From Lachnospira sp. UBA4346 (GTDB lineage: Bacteria; Bacillota; Clostridia; Lachnospirales; Lachnospiraceae): DNA of 64,000 nt. Every line of letters begins with the position of its first letter. Positions within the stretch are counted from its first letter, which is position 1. The translations under genes and the position numbers were made by a program. The stretch lies in the NCBI GenBank assembly GCA_002394205.1, contig DGTC01000064.1, forward strand, positions 9,590 to 73,589, written 5' to 3'. Shown piece by piece: positions 43,811 through 53,109 of this stretch. The notes below the pieces were generated by a model that saw only the letters and a list, made by a program, of their open reading frames with translations, did no database searches and was not told the origin of the DNA.

Positions 43811-45127
43811 ATGGGAAAATGTACATTTAAAGGTGGAGTACATCCATATGATGGTAAGGAACTTTCAAAAGATGTTCCTATCAAAGAGTTATTCCCAGAA
43901 GGCGATATGGTATATCCACTTTCGCAGCATATTGGTGCGCCGGCTGTTCCGGTCGTTGCCAAGGGTGACCGTGTATTGGCAGGTCAGCTGATTGCAGAAG
44001 CGGGCGGATTTATTTCAGCCAATATTCATTCGTCAGTTTCTGGTACAGTTAAGGCAATTGAGCCTAGAACACTTGCAACAGGTGGAAAGTGCAATTCAAT
44101 TATTATCGAGAACGATGGTCAGTATGAGGAAGTTGAATACGTTCCAAAGAAGCTCGAAGAACTTTCACGCGATGAGATTCGTGAAAGAGTGAAGGCTGCA
44201 GGTGTTGTTGGTATGGGTGGTGCTGGATTCCCTACAAATGTCAAACTGACACCAAAGAATCCAGAGAGCATTGATTACATCATTGTCAATGGTGCAGAAT
44301 GTGAGCCTTATTTAACATCAGATTACCGCAGAATGTTAGAAGAATCAGATAAGATTGTACAGGGCTTAAAGGTTGCACTTTCTTTATTTGATCATGCACA
44401 TGGTATTATCGGTATTGAAGATAATAAGCCGGAAGCGATTGCAGTCATGCAGAAAGCAGTTGAAAATGAATCTAATATGGAAGTTAAGGTATTAAAGACA
44501 AAGTATCCACAGGGTGGAGAGCGTTCTTTAATCTATGCAACAACAGGAAGAAGCATCAATTCTTCTATGTTACCGGCAGATGCAGGCTGTATCGTACATA
44601 ATATTGATACAATCTTTTCTATTTATATGGCTGTTATTGAAGGTAAGCCATTGACAAAAAGAATTGTAACAGTAACAGGTGATGGCGTTAAGAATCCAGG
44701 CAACTTTTATGTATGGTTAGGTATGAGTTACAGACAGCTTCTTGAAGCGGCAGGTGGCGTTGTTGGTGAACCAGAGAAATATATCTCAGGTGGTCCAATG
44801 ATGGGATTTGCGATGTATAGTTTAGATGTTCCTGTTGTAAAGGGAAGCTCATCACTTCTTGTTATGAAGGAAGATATTGTATCTAAGGTAGAGACGTCTG
44901 CTTGTATTCGTTGCGGAAGATGCGGCGAGGGATGTCCGAGTCATTTGCTTCCAGCTAAGTTAGCAGGTTTTGCGGCAAGAAATAACGAAGCAGGTTTCTT
45001 GAAGTTTGATGGTATGGAATGTGTAGAATGTGGCAGCTGTTCATTTGTCTGTCCGGCTAAGAGACCATTAACACAGCAGATTAAGTCTATGCGTAGAACA
45101 ATTATGGCGAATAGAAGAAAGAAATAG
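43811..45127 (+). CDS. rnfC: RnfC, Rnf complex NADH-binding subunit
   Basis: The 438-aa peripheral subunit that takes electrons between NADH and the complex. The N-terminal GGVHPYDGKELSKD, a glycine-rich nucleotide segment (GVVGMGGAGFPTNVKL) and a flavin-type LIVNGAECEPYL-like stretch precede two 4Fe-4S motifs (CIRCGRCGEGCP and CVECGSCSFVCP). aaggagaa precedes ATG 43811. First gene of rnfCDGEAB. Confidence 0.95.
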   Translation: MGKCTFKGGVHPYDGKELSKDVPIKELFPEGDMVYPLSQHIGAPAVPVVAKGDRVLAGQLIAEAGGFISANIHSSVSGTVKAIEPRTLATGGKCNSIIIENDGQYEEVEYVPKKLEELSRDEIRERVKAAGVVGMGGAGFPTNVKLTPKNPESIDYIIVNGAECEPYLTSDYRRMLEESDKIVQGLKVALSLFDHAHGIIGIEDNKPEAIAVMQKAVENESNMEVKVLKTKYPQGGERSLIYATTGRSINSSMLPADAGCIVHNIDTIFSIYMAVIEGKPLTKRIVTVTGDGVKNPGNFYVWLGMSYRQLLEAAGGVVGEPEKYISGGPMMGFAMYSLDVPVVKGSSSLLVMKEDIVSKVETSACIRCGRCGEGCPSHLLPAKLAGFAARNNEAGFLKFDGMECVECGSCSFVCPAKRPLTQQIKSMRRTIMANRRKK

Positions 45128-45144
45128 AAAGGTGGATATCATCC

Positions 45145-46104
45145 GTGAGTGATTTATTTAACGTATCAACGAATCCACATGTACGAAGCAAGGACACGAC
45201 ACAGACAATCATGAGAGATGTTTTGATTGCCTTAGCTCCAGCGAGTATATTTGGTATTTATAATTTTGGTATCGATGCGCTTATCCGCATTGTTGTTGGT
45301 ATTGCTGCCTGTATGGCATTTGAAGCATTATACCAGTATCTTATGCATCAGAAAGTAACAGTTATGGATTTGAGTGCAGCTGTTACGGGGCTATTGATTG
45401 CATTAAATGTTCCGCCAACACTGAATGTTGGATTTGAGATTGTCGGTTGTGCATTTGCAATTATTATTGTAAAGCAGTTATTCGGTGGTATTGGACAGAA
45501 CTTTATGAATCCTGCACTTGCAGCAAGATGTTTCCTATTGATTGCATTTACAGGTCCGATGACAAAGTTTGTATATGATGGTGTATCAGGAGCAACACCG
45601 CTTGCAATTTTAAAGCCGGGTGGAGAAGCAGAAGGTACAGTGAAATTAATCGATATGTTTATCGGTACAACAAGTGGTGTTATCGGTGAGACTTCTGTTG
45701 TCTGTCTATTAATTGGTGCGATTTACTTACTTGCACGTAAGGTTATTTCGTTTAGAATTCCAGTGTCTTATATTGCAACATTTGCGGTATTGATTTTCTT
45801 ATTCGCACCGGGACATGCATTTGATGTAACATACACAGCACAGCAGATTTGTGGTGGTGGTTTAATCTTAGGTGCCTTCTTTATGGCAACAGATTATGTA
45901 ACATCTCCAATTACACCGAATGGTAAGATTGTATTTGGTGTGATTTTAGGTCTTTTGACATTTATTTTTAGAATGTTTGGCGGTTCTGCAGAAGGTGTTT
46001 CTTATGCAATTATCTTCTCGAACCTTTTAGTACCATTGATTGAAATGGTAACAGTACCAAAGTCATTTGGTAAAAAGAAACCAGTAAAGGAGGCTGCAAA
46101 ATAA
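45145..46104 (+). CDS. rnfD: RnfD, membrane subunit (GTG start)
   Basis: A 319-aa polytopic membrane subunit with a covalently bound FMN: SGATPLAILKPG holds the Thr of the SGAT motif. Hydrophobic helices span most of the protein (ALAPASIFGIYNFGIDALI, AVTGLLIALNVPP). GTG 45145 is supported by aaggtgg 8-9 nt upstream. It overlaps rnfG by one base. Confidence 0.95.
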   Translation: MSDLFNVSTNPHVRSKDTTQTIMRDVLIALAPASIFGIYNFGIDALIRIVVGIAACMAFEALYQYLMHQKVTVMDLSAAVTGLLIALNVPPTLNVGFEIVGCAFAIIIVKQLFGGIGQNFMNPALAARCFLLIAFTGPMTKFVYDGVSGATPLAILKPGGEAEGTVKLIDMFIGTTSGVIGETSVVCLLIGAIYLLARKVISFRIPVSYIATFAVLIFLFAPGHAFDVTYTAQQICGGGLILGAFFMATDYVTSPITPNGKIVFGVILGLLTFIFRMFGGSAEGVSYAIIFSNLLVPLIEMVTVPKSFGKKKPVKEAAK

Positions 46105-46751
46105 TGGGTAAGATTGTTAAAGACGCGTGTATATTATTTGCAATTACTCTGGTAGCAGGTATTTTACTGGGTGGCGTATATGAAGTAACAAAAGCTCCAA
46201 TTGCAAATCAGAATGAAAAAGCAAAGCAGGAAGCATATCGAGCAGTATTGGCAGATGCGGATTCCTTTGAGGAATTAGACGGTGTAGATGTAACAAAGAG
46301 TTCAGATATTCTTGCAGCAACTGGTGAAGATTATTCCGCAGATGAGATTACAGAAGTTGTTGCCGGTGTTAAGAATAGTAAGATCGTTGGTTTTGTTATC
46401 ACAGTTGTTGCCGGTGATGGTTATGGCGGAGATATTAAGTATTCTGTAGGTGTTGCAGCAGACGGTACATATAAAGGAACATCAATCCTTTCAATTAGTG
46501 AAACAGCAGGTCTTGGTATGAGAGCGAAGACAGACCCTGCATTCCTTGACCAGTTAAAGGATAAGGTTGTTAAGAAGTTTAATCTTGTAAAAGACGGAAC
46601 AGGTTCCACAGCAGATGATAAGGTTGATGCAATCAGTGGTTCTACAGTAACTTCTAAGGCTGTTGTAAAGGGTGTGAATGCTGCGCTTGCTATGTATCAG
46701 AACTTGTCTGAAGGAAATGTTAAGACAGTAGGAGGTGCTACAATTGAATAA
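46104..46751 (+). CDS. rnfG: RnfG, FMN-binding subunit
   Basis: A 215-aa protein with one N-terminal membrane helix (LFAITLVAGILLGGVYEV) and an extracytoplasmic FMN-binding domain. The covalent FMN site is AISGSTVTSKAVV (Thr in SGSTVTS). aaggaggctgca precedes ATG 46104. Confidence 0.94.
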   Translation: MGKIVKDACILFAITLVAGILLGGVYEVTKAPIANQNEKAKQEAYRAVLADADSFEELDGVDVTKSSDILAATGEDYSADEITEVVAGVKNSKIVGFVITVVAGDGYGGDIKYSVGVAADGTYKGTSILSISETAGLGMRAKTDPAFLDQLKDKVVKKFNLVKDGTGSTADDKVDAISGSTVTSKAVVKGVNAALAMYQNLSEGNVKTVGGATIE

Positions 46752-47463
46752 ATGTGTAGAAAGACTTTATAATGGTTTAATCAAAGAAAATCCAACATTT
46801 GTGCTGACACTTGGTATGTGTCCGACACTTGCTGTTACAACATCAGCAATCAATGGTATTGGTATGGGACTTTCATCAACAGTCGTTCTTGTAATGTCAA
46901 ACTTGATGATTTCCCTTCTTCGTAAGGTAATTCCGGATGGTGTCAGAATGCCGGCATTTATCGTAATTGTTGCATCCTTTGTAACAATGGTTCAGTTCCT
47001 GATGCAGGGATATCTTCCGGGATTATATGATTCTTTAGGTATCTATATTCCTTTGATCGTTGTTAACTGTATTATTCTTGGTCGTGCGGAAGCATATGCT
47101 TCTAAAAATCCAGTGCTGCCATCTGCATTTGATGGTCTTGGTATGGGACTTGGTTTCACATGTGCGATTACAATTCTTGGTGCAATCCGTGAATTAATCG
47201 GTGCTGGTACAATCCTTTCAACAGGAAGCTCAGCATTGGTAGATTTTACACAGATGGGTTACACACCGGCAAGTATTTTTATTCTTGCACCTGGTGCATT
47301 CTTCGTACTTGCAATGTGTATCGCAGTAATGAACCGTATCAAGAGAAAACACGGTATGGAACCTGCACAGGTGCCAGATTACTGTGACAAAGATGGAAGC
47401 TGTGCTTCATGTTCAAATACAGCTTGTGGCGGACATGTAGTAACAGGTAAGAAGGAAGCATAG
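46744..47463 (+). CDS. rnfE: RnfE, membrane subunit (TTG start)
   Basis: A 239-aa polytopic subunit. TTG 46744 is preferred because aggaggtg (46731-46738) lies 6 nt upstream, while an in-frame GTG at 46735 is inside that site. It begins MNKCVERLYNGLIKENPTF and has LGMCPTLAVTTSAINGIGMG and AGTILSTGSS. The Cys-rich tail (CDKDGSCASCSNTACGGH) is unusual for RnfE and may bind metal. It overlaps rnfG by 8 bp. Confidence 0.93.
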   Translation: MNKCVERLYNGLIKENPTFVLTLGMCPTLAVTTSAINGIGMGLSSTVVLVMSNLMISLLRKVIPDGVRMPAFIVIVASFVTMVQFLMQGYLPGLYDSLGIYIPLIVVNCIILGRAEAYASKNPVLPSAFDGLGMGLGFTCAITILGAIRELIGAGTILSTGSSALVDFTQMGYTPASIFILAPGAFFVLAMCIAVMNRIKRKHGMEPAQVPDYCDKDGSCASCSNTACGGHVVTGKKEA

Positions 47464-47476
47464 AGAGGAGAAAAAT

Positions 47477-48052
47477 ATGAATTTGTTAATTATTGCGATT
47501 AGTGCAGCGCTTGTTAATAACGTTGTATTAAGTCAGTTCCTTGGTCTGTGTCCTTTCCTTGGTGTATCTAAGAAAATCAACACAGCAGCAGGCATGGGTG
47601 GCGCTGTAATCGGCGTTATTACAATTGCATCAGCACTTTGTAGTTTGATTTATGACTTTATTTTAGTACCACTTGATTTGGTATATTTGAATACAATCGT
47701 ATTCATTCTTGTAATTGCTTCACTTGTTCAGTTTGTAGAAATGTTATTAAAGAAGACATCACCGGCTTTATACGAAGCACTTGGTGTATATCTTCCTTTG
47801 ATTACAACAAACTGTGCAGTACTTGGTGTAGCTTTAACAAATGTACAGAATGGTTACAACTTTATTGAATCTGTTGTATGCGGATTCGGTACAGCAATCG
47901 GTTTTACAATTGCAATTGTAATCATGGCTGGTATTCGTGAACGTCTTGAATTTAATGATAATATTCCGGAAAGTTTTCAGGGAATGCCACTTGTATTACT
48001 TACAGCAGGTCTGATGTCCATTGCGTTCTTTGGATTTTCAGGTATTTTATAA
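47477..48052 (+). CDS. rnfA: RnfA, membrane subunit
   Basis: A 191-aa polytopic subunit homologous to RnfE (NNVVLSQFLGLCPFLGVSKK, LPLITTNCAVLGVAL). Six hydrophobic helices. In known complexes the RnfA and RnfE cysteines bind an in-membrane iron-sulfur cluster; Cys is present in both conserved loops here. agaggagaaa precedes ATG 47477. Confidence 0.95.
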   Translation: MNLLIIAISAALVNNVVLSQFLGLCPFLGVSKKINTAAGMGGAVIGVITIASALCSLIYDFILVPLDLVYLNTIVFILVIASLVQFVEMLLKKTSPALYEALGVYLPLITTNCAVLGVALTNVQNGYNFIESVVCGFGTAIGFTIAIVIMAGIRERLEFNDNIPESFQGMPLVLLTAGLMSIAFFGFSGIL

Positions 48053-48067
48053 GAGGAGGAAAAGTAG

Positions 48068-48862
48068 ATGACAGGAGTTATTATTGCGGCAGCAGTCGTA
48101 AGTTGTACAGGTCTTATACTTGGACTTTTTCTTGGATTCATGGGTAAGAAGTTTGCAGTAGAAGTAGACCAGAAGGAATTGGATGTTCGTGCAGAGCTTC
48201 CGGGTAACAACTGTGGTGGTTGTGGATATGCAGGTTGTGATGCACTTGCAAAAGCAATCGCAGCAGGTGAAGCAGAAGTTGGAGCCTGTCCGGTTGGCGG
48301 TGAACCGGTTGCAGCGAAAATTGCAGCAATTATGGGAGCAGAAGTCGGCGACAGTACAAGAATGACAGCATTCGTAAAGTGTGCCGGTGATTGCGAAAAG
48401 GCAAAGGAAAATTATAACTATACAGGTGTAGAAGAATGTACAGTTATGCCATTTGCACCAAATGGTGGTTCAAAGGCATGTACATATGGCTGCATGGGTT
48501 ATGGTTCTTGCGTAAGAGCCTGTCCGTTTGATGCAATTCATATTGTAGATGGTATTGCAAGAGTGGATAAGGAAAAATGTAAAGCATGTGGTAAGTGTGT
48601 TGTTACATGTCCTAGACAGTTAATCGAATTAATCCCTTATGACACAGCATATGCAGTACGTTGTGCATCAAAGGATAAGGGTAAAGATGTTATAGCAACA
48701 TGCTCAGCAGGTTGTATTGGTTGTATGATTTGTACAAAGCAGTGCGAATTCGATGCAATTCATGTTGAAAACAATATTGCACATATCGATTATGATAAGT
48801 GTACAGGTTGTGGCAAATGTGCTGAGAAGTGTCCAAAGAAGATTATACATTTACAAAAATAA
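48068..48862 (+). CDS. rnfB: RnfB, ferredoxin-interacting subunit
   Basis: A 264-aa iron-sulfur subunit. An N-terminal hydrophobic anchor is followed by the ELPGNNCGGCGYAGCD domain, then 4Fe-4S motifs (CMGYGSCVRACPF, CKACGKCVVTCPR, CIGCMICTKQCEF, CTGCGKCAEKCPK). It takes electrons from reduced ferredoxin. Last gene of the operon, followed by a strong terminator. Confidence 0.95.
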   Translation: MTGVIIAAAVVSCTGLILGLFLGFMGKKFAVEVDQKELDVRAELPGNNCGGCGYAGCDALAKAIAAGEAEVGACPVGGEPVAAKIAAIMGAEVGDSTRMTAFVKCAGDCEKAKENYNYTGVEECTVMPFAPNGGSKACTYGCMGYGSCVRACPFDAIHIVDGIARVDKEKCKACGKCVVTCPRQLIELIPYDTAYAVRCASKDKGKDVIATCSAGCIGCMICTKQCEFDAIHVENNIAHIDYDKCTGCGKCAEKCPKKIIHLQK

Positions 48863-48895
48863 AACAGTAGGGTATAATAACTATTGTTCAGTAGA

Positions 48896-48928
48896 GCCGG
48901 TCAGAGGAAAACTGACCGGTTTTTTTTA
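48896..48928 (+). terminator. Terminator of the rnf operon
   Basis: CCGGTCAG pairs with CTGACCGG, then eight T residues. Confidence 0.9.
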
Positions 48929-49081
48929 ATTTATAGGAAACATTGATTCAATAATATAAAAATGCTTCGCAGGATGTGCATGTGCAGAGAAGAAGTTTTA
49001 TTGCTGTGCAATATTAATCGGGTGCGTAAGAGTTGCATACAATGCTTTTGTCTATAAAAATAAATGTAAGAGGTTTATTTA

Positions 49082-49462
49082 ATGAAGAAGAAAGATATAT
49101 ATTTAATCGGTGGAATTGTCATTGCAGCAGTTATTTTTTTTATGATTGTGCATTTCGTGATACAAAAAGATGGTGCAGTCGCAGTGATTCGAGTGGATGG
49201 CAAGATTATGAAAGAATTGTCATTATCGAAAAATACGACCGTTACAGTTGCTGGTTATGAAGGTGGCGAAAATATTGTAGTAGTAGAGCAGGGAGCTGTG
49301 TATATGCAGGAAGCGGATTGCCCGGATAAAATCTGTGTACATACTGGTAAGATTTCAAAAGTGGGGGAGACAATTGTATGCTTGCCACATAGAGTTGTTG
49401 TAGAAATTCGTAAAGGAATGTGTGGTGCAGTGGAGAATCAAGTGGATTCTGTTGTGCGATAG
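49082..49462 (+). CDS. NusG domain II-containing protein
   Basis: A 126-aa protein. One N-terminal membrane helix (LIGGIVIAAVIFFMIVHFVI) is followed by a NusG-II-like domain with DCPDKICVHTGKISKVGETI and VCLPHRVVVEI. Proteins of this kind occur next to rnf-like and Gx-transporter genes in clostridia. It lies upstream of the Gx-type membrane protein. The biochemical role is unknown. Confidence 0.85.
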   Translation: MKKKDIYLIGGIVIAAVIFFMIVHFVIQKDGAVAVIRVDGKIMKELSLSKNTTVTVAGYEGGENIVVVEQGAVYMQEADCPDKICVHTGKISKVGETIVCLPHRVVVEIRKGMCGAVENQVDSVVR

Positions 49463-49499
49463 CATGTATATAGAAAGTGAGAATCATAAGGAGAAGAGA

Positions 49500-50003
49500 A
49501 TGTATACGCAAAGGACAAACAATATGGTGATGTGTGGAATACTCACTGCACTCGCAATGATTTTTAGTTATGTGGAGAGTATAATTCCGATTCCAATCCC
49601 CATCCCAGGAGTAAAGCTAGGGGTGGCAAATATTGCAATTGTAGCAGTATTGTATGCGATAGGAAGCGCGCAGGCAGTCGTTGTAAATGTATTGCGAATA
49701 TTTCTAACTGCAATGTTGTTTGGAAATTTAAATTCCTTTCTGTTTAGCATGGCAGGTGGAATGCTTAGTATTTTTGGAATGATTCTGCTAAAGAAGATGA
49801 AAGGATTTTCGATGATTGGGGTAAGTGTGGCAGGAGGTGTGTTGCATAATATCGGACAGATTCTTGCAGCGGTGTGGATAATGGGAAGCAGTGCAATTGC
49901 GTATTACTTGCCAGTGCTGTTGATAGCAGGGGTGTTGACAGGTATTGTGATTGGAATTGTGGCAGGATTGGTGCTGCAGAGGATTAGAGGCAGACAGAGG
50001 TAA
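49500..50003 (+). CDS. Gx transporter family membrane protein (HepS-like)
   Basis: A 167-aa hydrophobic protein beginning MYTQRTNNMVMCGILTALAM, with IPIPIPIPGVKLGVANI, the conserved Pro-rich and GVKLG signature of the family (COG4769, sometimes annotated heptaprenyl diphosphate synthase component I). About five transmembrane segments. ATG 49500 follows aaggagaag. It follows the NusG-II gene by 37 bp. Substrate unknown. Confidence 0.82.
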   Translation: MYTQRTNNMVMCGILTALAMIFSYVESIIPIPIPIPGVKLGVANIAIVAVLYAIGSAQAVVVNVLRIFLTAMLFGNLNSFLFSMAGGMLSIFGMILLKKMKGFSMIGVSVAGGVLHNIGQILAAVWIMGSSAIAYYLPVLLIAGVLTGIVIGIVAGLVLQRIRGRQR

Positions 50004-50024
50004 ATTGCTAGAAAAGAGGGGCAT

Positions 50025-50735
50025 ATGGAAATTGCAATTTGTGATGATGACAAAGCATTTTGTTATGAACTGAGAGAAAAATTGATAGAACTGTTTCAGA
50101 AAGAGGAGGTTCAAATAACGACATATTATTCGGGAGAGAATTTTTTGTCAGAAATAGATCGAAGTACATATGAGGCTGTTTTTTTAGATTATTATATGGC
50201 TGGAATGACGGGATTTCAGGTTGCAGAACAGCTCTATCATAAGCATCGGACTGTCAAAATTATATTTCTGACCTCCAATGCTGCGATGGTATATGATGCA
50301 TTTGAATTTCAGCCGTTCTATTTTGTCTGCAAGGATGAATATCAACAAAAATTGCCGCAAGTTGTTCGTAAGTTACAAGAAGAATGGAAACGAAATGGTA
50401 TCTTTGTTTTAGATTCGAGAAATGATAATCAGAAGATTCAGATAGCGACCATTCGTTATATCATTAGCGATGGTCATAATATTGTGGTTTATACGACGAA
50501 GTATTGTTATGAGGTACGAAAAACAATGACGCAGACACAGGAAGAATTAGAGCAGTACGGATTTATTCGGATTCATAAGAAATACTTGGTAAATATAGCT
50601 TTTATTCGGAGAGTTCGTATGCGAGAGGAAGTTGTTGTTTTAAATGATGATACAACATTGCCAATAAGCAGACGTAATAAAGAACAAGTTATGGAACAGT
50701 TTCGTATATATCAGAGGGGAAATACAAAAATATGA
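50025..50735 (+). CDS. LytTR-family response regulator (AgrA-like)
   Basis: A 236-aa regulator. The receiver domain starts EIAICDDDKAFCYELREKL and the phospho-acceptor Asp is in AVFLDYYMAGM. The C-terminal LytTR DNA-binding domain spans about residues 125-232 (IRYIISDGHNIVVYTTK, then GFIRIHKKYLVNIAFIRRV). It overlaps the kinase gene by 4 bp (ATGA). It likely activates the adjacent lipoprotein/ABC genes, typical of peptide quorum or bacteriocin regulation. Confidence 0.93.
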   Translation: MEIAICDDDKAFCYELREKLIELFQKEEVQITTYYSGENFLSEIDRSTYEAVFLDYYMAGMTGFQVAEQLYHKHRTVKIIFLTSNAAMVYDAFEFQPFYFVCKDEYQQKLPQVVRKLQEEWKRNGIFVLDSRNDNQKIQIATIRYIISDGHNIVVYTTKYCYEVRKTMTQTQEELEQYGFIRIHKKYLVNIAFIRRVRMREEVVVLNDDTTLPISRRNKEQVMEQFRIYQRGNTKI

Positions 50736-52051
50736 ATCACTGGATGGAACGAGCATTAATATCAACGGATGATTGGGTGGGCTGTATGGCATTACATTTA
50801 ATCGCAATTCATTTGGCGTATCAATTGATTGTGCGAAATAAATATCATAGAAACGAGCAATGTTTCAATCAATATAAACATATAGAAAGAGAACAGAAGG
50901 GAAATATTGTAGTCAGCAATTTACTGATGTTGATGGTTTTGCTGACTGGAGATGAATGGCTGATTTATCAAAAAGTTCCTGTGTGGGCAAGAATTTTATT
51001 TTATGGGATGTGTATGTTTGGATATATTGTCTATCATCAAAGAATGATTCATCGAGATACAGGGTGCATATTGGTGACAGTTTTGGCTGTGTATATAATA
51101 TCCCTTTATGGTGCAAAGCAGCTATCGCAGATATTAGGAGGTAGTGTGCAACGTGGAAGGTATAATTTTGAAGTGGCGATGATTGCGTATCTGCTTTGTA
51201 TTTTGTTGGAATTTATGATTCGGCAGTCTCAGCTGCAAATGGGAATCAGAACGTGGGGAGTAATGCTCTTTACTGCAATTCCGATGTTTGTTATTTGTTT
51301 CACAAGTATGCGTGCAAATATAGGAATAGCAGGAGCAATTATTGTTATATGTACAATTGTACAATATGGAGTAGTATTGTACGTATTGTCACAAATGAAT
51401 CGAAAACAGTATGAATCAGAAAAGAAATTAGAAGGCAGACAGGAAGAATTGCTGCAGCAACGTTATATGGAAACGTTAGAGCAACAAAGTGAATATCTTC
51501 GCAGACAACGACATGATTTGAAACATCATTTGCAAACCATACAACAATTGCTTGAACAAGAGGGGGAAGGAAAAGCAAAGCAATATCTCAATCAATATAT
51601 AGAGGAGTCAGTTGTACATCAGGATATGATTCATACGGAATTTCCGGTATTGGATGCTCTGTTGAATGCAAAATTGGCAATTTGTAAAGAAAAAGAGATT
51701 CCTGTAACGATGTGCGTAGAGGTAAAACAGTATTTTATTACCGATGTAGAGATGTGTTGTGTTTTGGGAAATCTGTTCGATAATGCGATTGAATCAGAGT
51801 GTGCGTTAAAACAAGACATGCGAGGAATTGCTGTATATATTGAAGCAAATGAAAACGCCCTTGATATTACAGTCAAAAATGAAATTGAAGAATCTGTTTT
51901 GGAGAAGAATCCAGAGTTGAAGAGTGGAAAGAAAGATGCGAAAGTACATGGATTTGGTATTCGCAATATCAGACAGATTGTGCATAAATATGATGGAATG
52001 ATAGATTTTTATGAGGAGAATCATAGATTTTGTTGTACGATTCAATTATAA
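50732..52051 (+). CDS. GHKL sensor histidine kinase (AgrC-like)
   Basis: A 439-aa kinase. Six or seven N-terminal membrane helices (about 20-205) are followed by a coiled coil and the H-box RRQRHDLKHHLQTIQQLL. The GHKL ATPase has NLFDNAIESECAL and VHGFGIRNIRQIVHKYDG. AgrC-type kinases sense extracellular peptides. No AgrD/AgrB-like gene is in the window, so the signal is unknown. Confidence 0.92.
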   Translation: MNHWMERALISTDDWVGCMALHLIAIHLAYQLIVRNKYHRNEQCFNQYKHIEREQKGNIVVSNLLMLMVLLTGDEWLIYQKVPVWARILFYGMCMFGYIVYHQRMIHRDTGCILVTVLAVYIISLYGAKQLSQILGGSVQRGRYNFEVAMIAYLLCILLEFMIRQSQLQMGIRTWGVMLFTAIPMFVICFTSMRANIGIAGAIIVICTIVQYGVVLYVLSQMNRKQYESEKKLEGRQEELLQQRYMETLEQQSEYLRRQRHDLKHHLQTIQQLLEQEGEGKAKQYLNQYIEESVVHQDMIHTEFPVLDALLNAKLAICKEKEIPVTMCVEVKQYFITDVEMCCVLGNLFDNAIESECALKQDMRGIAVYIEANENALDITVKNEIEESVLEKNPELKSGKKDAKVHGFGIRNIRQIVHKYDGMIDFYEENHRFCCTIQL

Positions 52052-52056
52052 ATTGA

Positions 52057-52086
52057 ACCGTTCGTGCCCAAAATACGACCGCTTGT
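52057..52086 (+). promoter_or_regulatory. Candidate LytTR direct-repeat site
   Basis: ACCGTTCGT (52057-52065) and ACCGCTTGT (52078-52086) are 21 bp apart (9-bp repeats with a 12-bp gap), the spacing known for AgrA-type regulators. It sits just after the kinase gene and upstream of the lipoprotein gene, but overlaps the terminator stem. Confidence 0.45.
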
Positions 52087-52117
52087 GCCACCATGGGTTG
52101 GCATAGGCGGTCTTTTT
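52077..52117 (+). terminator. Terminator of the two-component genes
   Basis: GACCGC-x-TGTGCCA pairs with TGGCAT-x-GCGGTC, then TTTTT. Confidence 0.75.
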
Positions 52118-52191
52118 CGATAGGATAAATTTGCAAGTGTTCCAGTAATACAATGTGTAATATTAAAAAGGTAGGGGAGTGAGCATTAGAA

Positions 52192-53022
52192 ATGAAAAGA
52201 AAGGTTGCAATAATGTGTCTGTGCGGAATGACCGTGCTTGCAGGTTGTCAGAAAGAATCCGTGGCAGATGTAATCCAAAAGGATGAAGAAAATCCGAGAA
52301 TGGTGTATGAAGAATTGACAAAAGATCTGTCAGATATAACGCCGAAGGAAGTGCTGACGGGAACGGACAGCTCAGGGGATGAAAAGCCAATTGACATTGG
52401 AAATGTGCAAGTGACACCAGTACGAAAAGGACAGACTTGTAATTATGGTGGATATGATATAACAATCTTAAATGCAAAAAAGATAGATAAGACATTGATG
52501 CAGCTTAATGATATAACAGGAAGCAATCAGTTTCGAGATTTTTTATTTAAACAGTATCATTATTCTCCGTACACAGGTAATACATATGATGGACCATCTG
52601 AAACGGAGGAACTATATCCGGATAGAGGTGTGCAATTTTATTGTATACAATTGAAGATAAAAAATGTGGCGGCAATAGAGTCCGATATATGTCTATCTCC
52701 GAGTTTCTTTAATAGGGATGGCGAAAAAGAATTTACAATGATTCGTACGGGGGCAGAAAGTATAGGATATGATAAATATTCCAATTTAGATTTGCCGGAT
52801 ATACCGCATAAAGATGGATTGTTTTACAGCTTTAAAAAAGGGGAAGAATTAATAACCAATGTTGTAGTGATGCTGCCTGCTGCTTCTGGAGTAGTCCGGA
52901 ATCTGTATATGTCAACGGATTTCTTATATTTAGGAAATGGTCAAGCGGTCAATGGAATTCCGAATGGAAGTTATTTGATGGAAGTAGGTGTTGTTGATGA
53001 GCAATATAATAAGTACAGATAA
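52192..53022 (+). CDS. Lipoprotein of unknown function, first gene of the ABC cassette
   Basis: A 276-aa protein with a type II signal peptide (RKVAIMCLCGMTVLAGCQ; lipobox LAGC, Cys19). The mature part is soluble and strand-rich (GQTCNYGGYDITILNAKKID, VQFYCIQLKIKNV), resembling the DUF4352/5027 type of immunoglobulin-like lipoproteins found near bacteriocin systems. No catalytic motif. It is followed 87 bp later by the membrane-anchored protein. Immunity or peptide-binding is a guess. Confidence 0.7.
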   Translation: MKRKVAIMCLCGMTVLAGCQKESVADVIQKDEENPRMVYEELTKDLSDITPKEVLTGTDSSGDEKPIDIGNVQVTPVRKGQTCNYGGYDITILNAKKIDKTLMQLNDITGSNQFRDFLFKQYHYSPYTGNTYDGPSETEELYPDRGVQFYCIQLKIKNVAAIESDICLSPSFFNRDGEKEFTMIRTGAESIGYDKYSNLDLPDIPHKDGLFYSFKKGEELITNVVVMLPAASGVVRNLYMSTDFLYLGNGQAVNGIPNGSYLMEVGVVDEQYNKYR

Positions 53023-53109
53023 GATTGAAATAGTATAGCAATAAAAGCGGTTATATAGAGCAAGTTGAAATGAAATTTAGGAAAGAGTTCATTGAATAAG
53101 GAGGGAACA

